Program-made: the position numbers and the translations under genes
Part shown: in pieces, positions 32,900-37,588 of the stretch
Numbering within the stretch: the first letter of the stretch is position 1
How the letters are laid out: each line of letters opens with the position of its first letter
Source: Lysobacteraceae bacterium PS02340
GTDB lineage: Bacteria; Pseudomonadota; Gammaproteobacteria; Xanthomonadales; Xanthomonadaceae
Reading direction: 5' to 3'
Length of the DNA stretch: 37,588 bases
Assembly (NCBI GenBank): GCA_029959605.1
Contig: JASCOC010000027.1
Span: forward strand, 1-37,588
Notes under the pieces: model-generated
What the model was told of the DNA's origin: nothing
What the model saw: only the letters and a program-made list of their open reading frames with translations
Database searches by the model: none

Positions 32900-33460
32900 A
32901 TGACGAATCCATCGATGCGCGATCACACCGAAGTCCTCTACCAGGGCGACTGGCTGCGGCTGGTCCGCCACGGCAAATGGGAAGCCTGCGAACGCACGCA
33001 CGGCGGCAACGGCATGGCAGTGCTCGTGATCGCGGTGACGCCCGACGACGAAGTGCTGTTTGTCGAGCAGTACCGCGTGCCGCTGGGCGCCCGCACGATC
33101 GAGATGCCGGCGGGACTTGTCGGCGACGGCGGCTCCGCCGATTCGCTGGAAGACGCCGCGCGGCGCGAACTGATCGAGGAAACCGGCTGGTCCGCCGGCC
33201 GCGTCGACGTGCTGCTGACCGGCCCGACCACCGCCGGCATGAGCAACGAGCGCGTCGCTTTCGTGCGTGCGCGCGAGCTGACGCGGGTCGGTGACGGCGG
33301 CGGCGTCGACGATGAAGCGATCATCGTCCACACCGTGCCACGCGCGACCGCGCCGGCGTGGCTGATGCAAAAACATGCGGAAGGCTTCGAGCTCGATCTC
33401 AAGCTCTGGGCCGGCCTGTGGATGGTCGACTTCAATCCGGACGGCTCGCCGGCGGATTGA
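32900..33460 (+). CDS. NUDIX hydrolase (ADP-ribose pyrophosphatase-like)
   Basis: A 186-residue NUDIX protein, likely hydrolysing ADP-ribose or a related nucleoside diphosphate derivative. The upstream beta strands include the ADPRase-like EQYRVPLGARTIEMPAGLVG. The Nudix box is GDGGSADSLEDAARRELIEE then TGW, with REL-IEETG intact. The first box glutamate is replaced by Asp when the box is aligned to GX5EX7REUXEEXGU. It follows the exonuclease by 41 bp and converges on the PhnA-like gene. Confidence 0.9.
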   Translation: MTNPSMRDHTEVLYQGDWLRLVRHGKWEACERTHGGNGMAVLVIAVTPDDEVLFVEQYRVPLGARTIEMPAGLVGDGGSADSLEDAARRELIEETGWSAGRVDVLLTGPTTAGMSNERVAFVRARELTRVGDGGGVDDEAIIVHTVPRATAPAWLMQKHAEGFELDLKLWAGLWMVDFNPDGSPAD

Positions 33461-33478
33461 GCGCGCCTGGAGGCGCGC
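33461..33478. terminator. Bidirectional hairpin between convergent genes
   Basis: GCGCGCC (33461-33467) / GGCGCGC (33472-33478), loop TGGA, starting at the base after the NUDIX stop and ending 4 bp before the PhnA-like stop. It fills the 22-bp spacer and probably ends both transcripts, without T-runs. Confidence 0.6.
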
Positions 33479-33482
33479 CGGC

Positions 33483-33710
33483 TCAGGCCTTCTTGACGAA
33501 CTCCGTCCGCAGCACCAGACCTTTCACCTTCTCGACATTGCATTCGATCAGGTCGGGGTCGTCGGTCAGACGGATGTTCTTGGCCAGCGTGCCGCGCTTG
33601 AGCGTGACGCTGGTGCCCTTGACCTTGAGATCCTTGATCACCGTGACCGCATCACCGTCGGCGAGACGGGCGCCGTTGCTGTCCTTGACGATGAGTTCTT
33701 CTTCAGACAT
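33483..33710 (-). CDS. PhnA-like (YjdM) alkylphosphonate utilisation family small protein
   Basis: A 75-residue protein equivalent to the C-terminal domain of E. coli YjdM/PhnA, lacking the zinc-ribbon N-terminus. Conserved features are VKDSNGARLADGDAVTVIKD, the KVKG turn and the VEKVKGLVLRTEFVKKA ending. The family name is historical; phosphonate breakdown by such proteins is not established. It has a good ribosome binding site (AGGAAATTCCG before ATG). A stem of 9 bp (33724-33732 / 33738-33746) lies directly upstream. Confidence 0.88.
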   Translation of the reverse strand: MSEEELIVKDSNGARLADGDAVTVIKDLKVKGTSVTLKRGTLAKNIRLTDDPDLIECNVEKVKGLVLRTEFVKKA

Positions 33711-33723
33711 CGGAATTTCCTGT

Positions 33724-33787
33724 GCGCGACGGGCCGGCCGTCGCGCGTCGATAGGTTGGGATGGCGTCGCCGCAGATCGACTGCGGC
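33724..33787 (-). other. Two hairpins between pip and the PhnA-like gene
   Basis: GCCGCAG (33769-33775) / CTGCGGC (33781-33787) comes first after the pip stop. GCGCGACGG (33724-33732) / CCGTCGCGC (33738-33746) follows and ends 13 bp before the PhnA-like start codon. The first may terminate pip; the second may affect translation of the small gene. Neither has a T-run. Confidence 0.45.
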
Positions 33788-33794
33788 GCGTGCG

Positions 33795-34736
33795 TCAGGC
33801 GAAGCGGTCGGTCGCGCGCACCAGCGCGTCGACGTTCTCGGCTTCGAACGCGGAGTGGCCCGAGGTCGGGGTGACGACGAGTTCGGCCTTCGGCCACACC
33901 TGGTGCAGGTCGAACGCGCTCTGCACCGGGCACACCACGTCGTAGCGGCCGTGGACGATGACGCCGGGGATGTCGACCATGCGGTAGGCATCGCGCAGCA
34001 GCTGGTCGTCGACCTCGAAGAAACCCGCGTTGGTGAAGTAGTGGTTCTCGATGCGCGCGAAGGCCAACGCGAACTGCGCGTCGGCATGGCTGTCGGCGAA
34101 ATCGGCATCGATGTGCAGGAAGCTCGTGGCGCCTTCCCACACGCTCCACGCGCGCGCGGCCGCCAGACGCGTGGCCTCGTCGTCGCTGGTCAGACGCTTG
34201 TGGAACGCGGCGATCAGATCACCCCGCTCGCCTTCCGGAATCGCGGCGATGTACTGCTGCCAGGCTTCCGGGAACAATCGCGAAGCGCCTTCCTGGTAGA
34301 ACCATTCCAGTTCCCAGCGGCGCAGCATGAAGATGCCGCGCAGGATCAGCTCGGTGACCTGACGCGGATGCGTCTGCGCGTAGGCCAGTGCCAGCGTCGA
34401 GCCCCAGGAACCGCCGAACACCTGCCAGCGGTCGATGCCCAGGTGCGTGCGCAGCTTCTCGATGTCGGCGACCAGATCCCAGGTGCTGTTGTCGACGAGA
34501 TCGGCATGTGGCGTCGAGCGCCCTGCGCCGCGCTGGTCGAACAGCACGATCCGGTACTTGGCCGGATCGTGGAAGCTGCGCATCTTCGGGCTGCAGCCGC
34601 CGCCCGGACCGCCGTGCAGCAGCACCACCGGCTTGCCCTTCGGATTGCCGCACTGCTCGTAATAGAGCGTGTGGCGGTCGTCGACGGCGAGCGTGCCGGT
34701 GTCGAAGGGTTCGATGGCGGGATAGAGCTGGCGCAT
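33795..34736 (-). CDS. pip: Proline iminopeptidase
   Basis: A 313-residue alpha/beta hydrolase that removes N-terminal proline from peptides (family S33). The oxyanion motif HGGPGGG is at 41-47. The nucleophile elbow is GGSWGS with S110, and the catalytic Asp and His are in HGRYDVVCPV and PTSGHSAFE. FDQRGAGRSTPHA is characteristic. The length equals the xanthomonad enzymes (about 313), and it is one of the better characterised proteins of Xanthomonas. Confidence 0.95.
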   Translation of the reverse strand: MRQLYPAIEPFDTGTLAVDDRHTLYYEQCGNPKGKPVVLLHGGPGGGCSPKMRSFHDPAKYRIVLFDQRGAGRSTPHADLVDNSTWDLVADIEKLRTHLGIDRWQVFGGSWGSTLALAYAQTHPRQVTELILRGIFMLRRWELEWFYQEGASRLFPEAWQQYIAAIPEGERGDLIAAFHKRLTSDDEATRLAAARAWSVWEGATSFLHIDADFADSHADAQFALAFARIENHYFTNAGFFEVDDQLLRDAYRMVDIPGVIVHGRYDVVCPVQSAFDLHQVWPKAELVVTPTSGHSAFEAENVDALVRATDRFA

Positions 34737-34771
34737 GCGCGTGGATCCGGGAAAAACCGGCCCCCAGTCTA

Positions 34772-35623
34772 TCAGCCGGCCTCCGGAGCCCCGGGCGCGC
34801 GGCCCAGCGTCACGCGATCCCGCGCCTCCAGATCGCGCTCGGTCGCGACCTCGACGAGGCCCGCATGTTCGAACAGCGCGCGTACCGCCGCGCCCTGTGC
34901 AAGACCGTGTTCGATCAACAGCCAGCCGCCCGGCGCGAGGTGCGCAAGCGCACCCGCGACGAGCACACGGATCGCGTCCAGACCGTCTGCGCCGGACGAC
35001 AGCGCCGAGGCCGGTTCGAAGCGCAGATCGCCCTGCGACAGGTGCGGGTCCTTGTCTTCGATGTAGGGCGGATTGCTGGCGATCATGTCGAAGCGCGCGC
35101 CGTCCAGCGGCGCGTACCAGTCGCCGTGGGCGAAGCGCACATTCGGCACGTCCAGCGCCTGCGCATTCGCGCGTGCGACCGCGAGCGCCTCACTGCTTGC
35201 ATCGGTCGCCAGCACCGCGGCGTCGGATCGTTCGCGTGCGATCGCCAGAGCGATCGCGCCGCTTCCGGTGCCGAGATCCACGACGCGCGCGTGTTCGGCA
35301 GGCAGCCGCGCCAGCGCCAGTTCGACCAGCAGTTCCGTTTCGGGCCGCGGAATCAGCGTCGCCGGCGTCACCGCCAGATCCAGCCCGAAAAAGCCGCGTA
35401 CACCGGTGAGATAGGCGACGGGCTCACCCGCGGCACGGCGCGCGACCAGCGATTCGAAGCGTGCGGCCACGCCGTCCGGCGCGGGGTCGCGGGCATGCGC
35501 GAACAGCCAGGTCTGCGAGCGGCCGGCGGCATGGGCGAGCAGCCAGCGCGCGTCGGTCGCGTCGATGCGGGCGGCGGCGTCGCGCAGCAGTGCATCCAGC
35601 GCGGGACTTCGATTCGTAATCAT
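34772..35623 (-). CDS. prmC: Release factor glutamine methyltransferase PrmC
   Basis: A 283-residue S-adenosylmethionine-dependent methyltransferase that N5-methylates the glutamine of the GGQ motif of RF1 and RF2. The N-terminal helical domain contains [20 protein letters not shown]. The SAM motif is [19 protein letters not shown], and the catalytic NPPY is at 184-187 ([12 protein letters not shown]). In many genomes prmC is right after prfA; here it is 24 kb away on the opposite strand. Confidence 0.95.
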   Translation of the reverse strand: MITNRSPALDALLRDAAARIDATDARWLLAHAAGRSQTWLFAHARDPAPDGVAARFESLVARRAAGEPVAYLTGVRGFFGLDLAVTPATLIPRPETELLVELALARLPAEHARVVDLGTGSGAIALAIARERSDAAVLATDASSEALAVARANAQALDVPNVRFAHGDWYAPLDGARFDMIASNPPYIEDKDPHLSQGDLRFEPASALSSGADGLDAIRVLVAGALAHLAPGGWLLIEHGLAQGAAVRALFEHAGLVEVATERDLEARDRVTLGRAPGAPEAG

Positions 35624-35683
35624 GACTTCACATCGTAGCCGGCCCCCGGCCGGGCATGGTGTCGCACCTTGAGGAGATCACCG

Positions 35684-36535
35684 ATGCGCCGTTCAATCCA
35701 CGCCTGTGTCGCCGCCACGCTCGCCCTGCTGGTGTCGGGCTGTCAGAGCGCGTTCTTCGGCTTCGTCAATCGCGACAGCACGCAGCCGGATGCCACCGCG
35801 GTCTACGACACCACACGCGGGCTCGCGCTCGACATCTACCGCCCGCAGAACGCCGCGCCCGATACGCCGGTCGTGCTGTTCTTCTATGGCGGCTCCTGGC
35901 AGTACGGCACGCGCGCGCAGTACCGGTTCGTCGGCAGCCGTCTGGCGCAGAACGGCGTCGTCGCGGTGGTCGCGGACTACCGCACCTGGCCGGCCGCCGG
36001 CTTCCCGGCCTTCATGGGCGATGCCGCGCACGCGGTGCGCTGGACCGTCGATCACGCGGCCGAATACGGCGGCGACCCGAAGCGTGTGTTCATCGCAGGC
36101 CACTCGGCCGGTGCGCAGATCGCCGCACTGCTGGGCACGGATGCGCGACACCTGGCCGCGGTCGATCTGAAGCCGAAGGATCTGGCGGGCGTGATCGGCC
36201 TGTCGGGTCCCTACGATTTCGTCATCAGCGGCAAGCTCGAGGAGATTTTCGGCCCACGCAGCCAGTGGCCCGAGGCGATGGCCGTGCGCTTCGTGGATGG
36301 CGACGAACCGCCTTTCCTGCTGATCCACGGCGACGGCGACCGCACGGTCGACGTGGGCAACAGCCGCAAGCTGGACTTCGCGCTGCGCCGCAAGGGCGTG
36401 GCTTCGACGCTGGAGATCATCTCGGGCGGCAACCACTTCGTCACCGCTGCGGCGTTCTACGACCCGGAACGCGCCCCCGAAGTGCTGCCGGCGATCCGGA
36501 CGTTCATCGGTCTGGATCCGACCGAAGCCGAATAA
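35684..36535 (+). CDS. Lipoprotein alpha/beta hydrolase (carboxylesterase type)
   Basis: A 283-residue envelope esterase-like protein. The signal ends LLVSGC with lipidated Cys 20. The fold motifs are VVLFFYGGSWQYGTR (oxyanion loop), nucleophile GHSAG with S141, the acid around IHGDGDRTVD (D217 or D219) and H251 in SGGNHFV. This is the BD-FAE/esterase-lipase group. The ATG at 35684 has a GAGGAGA ribosome binding site 6-12 bp upstream. Physiological substrate unknown. Confidence 0.9.
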   Translation: MRRSIHACVAATLALLVSGCQSAFFGFVNRDSTQPDATAVYDTTRGLALDIYRPQNAAPDTPVVLFFYGGSWQYGTRAQYRFVGSRLAQNGVVAVVADYRTWPAAGFPAFMGDAAHAVRWTVDHAAEYGGDPKRVFIAGHSAGAQIAALLGTDARHLAAVDLKPKDLAGVIGLSGPYDFVISGKLEEIFGPRSQWPEAMAVRFVDGDEPPFLLIHGDGDRTVDVGNSRKLDFALRRKGVASTLEIISGGNHFVTAAAFYDPERAPEVLPAIRTFIGLDPTEAE

Positions 36536-36690
36536 CAGACAAAATGAAGGCGGCCGAAGCCGCCTTCAAAAATTCCGTGGACGTGTGGGAGGGAGGTACG
36601 GACACGGAATCCGGTACGCAGCCCCGGAGGACCGCTGGCGCCGCGTGAAACCGCTGCGCGACGCCTGTTGACCCGATATTGCTGCAGCGC
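36531..36690 (-). ncRNA. Candidate minus-strand small RNA with C-rich anti-Shine-Dalgarno loops
   Basis: Read on the minus strand, the region shows several parts in order. A stem CGCAGC (36658-36653) / GCTGCG (36622-36617) encloses a CCTCC segment (36630-36626). A stem ATTCCGTG (36610-36603) / CACGGAAT (36579-36572) exposes the loop core ACCTCCCTCCCAC. Last comes a strong intrinsic terminator. No protein gene on the minus strand needs that terminator. C-rich loops that pair with Shine-Dalgarno sequences are the known logic of xanthomonad sRNAs such as sX13. The 5' end is unknown; 36690 is an estimate. Weak promoter-like pairs are TTGCAA/CAATAT near 36685 and TTGACT/AATAGA near 36758-36730. 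Confidence 0.45.
36545..36568 (-). terminator. Intrinsic terminator, minus-strand orientation
   Basis: A 10-bp perfect stem TGAAGGCGGC (36545-36554) / GCCGCCTTCA (36559-36568). On the minus strand the loop is a C(TTCG)G tetraloop and TTTTGTCTGTT follows. On the plus strand the stem is followed by AAAAATT, so it is not a normal terminator for the hydrolase gene, although it may still stall that transcript. Confidence 0.75.
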
Positions 36691-36750
36691 AACAGCGATT
36701 GCAAGCCCCTGTGGAACCGTTTCCTACGGTCTATTCCTGAACCGAAATCG

Positions 36751-36787
36751 ATAGTCAAAGACTATCGATTGAATTCCTATAATCGAT
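36751..36787 (+). promoter_or_regulatory. OxyR-type binding site upstream of ahpC
   Basis: Four tetranucleotides with exact 7-bp spacing: ATAG (36751), CTAT (36762), ATTC (36773) and CGAT (36784). The OxyR consensus is ATAG-N7-CTAT-N7-ATAG-N7-CTAT, so the first two are perfect and the last two match 2 and 3 of 4 bases. OxyR activates ahpC in xanthomonads, where ahpC, ahpF and oxyR are clustered. Confidence 0.7.
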
Positions 36788-36816
36788 TTCCCATATCGAT
36801 AGACGTTGCCTACTCT
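36788..36816 (+). promoter_or_regulatory. Likely OxyR-dependent ahpC promoter
   Basis: TTCCCA (36788-36793), 17-bp spacer and TACTCT (36811-36816). A poor -35 directly beside an OxyR site is typical of OxyR-activated promoters. A perfect TATAAT also occurs at 36778-36783, inside the OxyR site, but has no acceptable -35 at 17 bp. Confidence 0.4.
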
Positions 36817-36881
36817 ATGCGCAGCCGGATTCGCCGGCCGCGATTTTCGAGTCGCCCGCCTTCCCCCGTCCAGGAGCTTGC

Positions 36882-37445
36882 ATGTCCCTCATCAACACCG
36901 AAGTCCAGCCGTTCAAGACCACCGCATTCCAGAACGGCGAGTTCATCGAAGTCAGCAACGAGAGCCTCAAGGGCAAGTGGTCGGTCCTGATCTTCATGCC
37001 GGCCGCCTTCACCTTCAATTGCCCGACCGAAGTCGAAGACGCCGCCGACAACTACGCCGAGTTCCAGAAGCTGGGCGCCGAGGTCTACATCGTCACCACC
37101 GACACGCATTTCTCGCACAAGGTCTGGCACGAAACCTCGCCCGCCGTCGGCAAGGCGCAGTTCCCGCTGGTCGGCGATCCGACCCACCAGCTGACCCGCG
37201 CGTTCGGCGTGCATATCGAAGAAGCCGGCCTCGCCCTGCGCGGTACCTTCGTGATCAACCCGGACGGCGTCATCAAGACCCTCGAGATCCACGACAACGC
37301 GATCGCCCGTGACGTCAGCGAGACCCTGCGCAAGCTCAAGGCTGCCCAGTACGTCGCCGCCAACCCGAACGAGGTCTGCCCGGCCAAGTGGAAGGACGGC
37401 GAGAAGACCATCGCCCCGTCGCTCGACCTCGTCGGCAAGATCTGA
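36882..37445 (+). CDS. ahpC: Alkyl hydroperoxide reductase subunit C (2-Cys peroxiredoxin)
   Basis: A 187-residue peroxiredoxin that reduces hydrogen peroxide and organic hydroperoxides and is recycled by AhpF. The peroxidatic cysteine is C47 in FTFNCPTE (E. coli has FTFVCPTE, so V is replaced by N next to the Cys). The resolving cysteine is C166 in NEVCPAKW. The length and C-terminal LVGKI equal the E. coli protein (187). A good AGGAG ribosome binding site lies 6 bp upstream. The partner ahpF would lie beyond the window; a terminator follows instead of immediate coupling. Confidence 0.97.
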   Translation: MSLINTEVQPFKTTAFQNGEFIEVSNESLKGKWSVLIFMPAAFTFNCPTEVEDAADNYAEFQKLGAEVYIVTTDTHFSHKVWHETSPAVGKAQFPLVGDPTHQLTRAFGVHIEEAGLALRGTFVINPDGVIKTLEIHDNAIARDVSETLRKLKAAQYVAANPNEVCPAKWKDGEKTIAPSLDLVGKI

Positions 37446-37470
37446 TCGTTCCGATCTGATCGTGTGACAC

Positions 37471-37494
37471 GACGGCGCGGTCCATCGCGCCGTC
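37471..37494 (+). terminator. Hairpin terminator after ahpC
   Basis: GACGGCGCG (37471-37479) / CGCGCCGTC (37486-37494), loop GTCCAT, 25 bp after the stop codon. The T-run is poor (TCTCCACC). Confidence 0.65.
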
Positions 37495-37497
37495 TCC

Positions 37498-37527
37498 ACC
37501 CCCATCCCGCCCAGCGCGGATGGGGGT
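37498..37527 (+). terminator. Second inverted repeat after ahpC
   Basis: ACCCCCATCC (37498-37507) / GGATGGGGGT (37518-37527), a 10-bp perfect stem. It lies immediately before the low-complexity tail, so its right arm may already be unreliable sequence. Confidence 0.4.
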
Positions 37528-37588
37528 GGGGGGGCGGCGGGGGGGGCCCCCCCCCCCCCGCGGGGGCGCCCCCCCCCCCCCGCGGCGG
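37528..37588. other. G/C homopolymer tail, probable assembly artefact
   Basis: The last 61 bases contain only G and C in long runs. Nothing else in the window looks like this, and it coincides with the end of the sequence. It is best treated as low-quality contig end, not biology. Confidence 0.8.

Larger units (their letters stand above)
36536..36881. other. 346-bp spacer before ahpC
   Basis: It contains no ORF. From left to right it holds the minus-strand terminator (36545-36568), an 8-bp stem (36572-36610), a second possible stem (36617-36658), an OxyR-type site (36751-36787) and the ahpC promoter and leader. The right half (36660-36800) is much more AT-rich than the surrounding genome. 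Confidence 0.7.

Noticed and set aside
36545..36568. Reading the hairpin as a simple terminator of the plus-strand hydrolase gene
   Set aside because: On the plus strand it is followed by AAAAATT with no T-run; the T-run and UUCG loop exist only on the minus strand. It may still act weakly on the plus strand.

Overview
The window is about 37.6 kb of GC-rich gammaproteobacterial chromosome. Gene content, gene order and secreted-protease types point to the Xanthomonadaceae (Lysobacter/Luteimonas/Xanthomonas relatives). This assignment is an inference from family recognition, not a search. Almost all of it is ordinary chromosomal backbone: I see no phage, IS element, CRISPR array or broken gene. 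Both ends are contig- or window-limited. The left edge cuts a tuf gene, and the right edge dissolves into G/C homopolymer that looks like assembly artefact.

Left part (1-7.9 kb, minus strand): a tRNA-Tyr / tRNA-Gly / tRNA-Thr / tuf transcription unit with a strong stable-RNA promoter. It is followed by the block TPR protein - lolB - ispE - tRNA-Gln - prs - rplY - pth - ychF (listed in direction of transcription), the same order as in pseudomonads. The divergent plus-strand block (8.0-12.1 kb) is hemA-prfA-moaB-HTH regulator-ppk2, with several overlapping start/stop codons. A minus-strand pair (TlpA-like lipoprotein, YihY membrane protein) and a plus-strand trio (WrbA-type quinone reductase, DUF2069 membrane protein, single-domain asparaginase) follow.

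The secretion block (15.8-20.5 kb, minus strand) holds a subtilisin-type protease, a lysyl-endopeptidase-type protease and a small lipoprotein. The two proteases carry nearly interchangeable C-terminal PPC modules. The lipoprotein resembles the propeptide of the neighbouring subtilase and is a candidate cell-anchored protease inhibitor.

The middle right (21-26.6 kb) has sufT, a small membrane protein, and the proton-translocating transhydrogenase genes. The last are split: pntAA is separated from pntAB-pntB by a plus-strand sigma factor / membrane protein / DUF3106 operon. Two tandem DUF1631 paralogues (26.7-31.2 kb) come next, then a plus-strand nitroreductase-exonuclease-NUDIX group, a minus-strand PhnA-like protein, proline iminopeptidase and prmC (whose product would methylate the PrfA/PrfB GGQ loop), and a lipoprotein hydrolase.

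The right end carries ahpC with a well-formed OxyR-type site upstream. The 345-bp gap before ahpC also holds a minus-strand intrinsic terminator that no annotated gene needs. It is preceded by a stem whose loop is C-rich and complementary to Shine-Dalgarno sequences, with a second CCUCC motif further upstream. I propose this as a candidate small regulatory RNA, the least expected signal in the window. The other notable items are the standalone propeptide-like lipoprotein, the split pnt operon and the paired DUF1631 genes.
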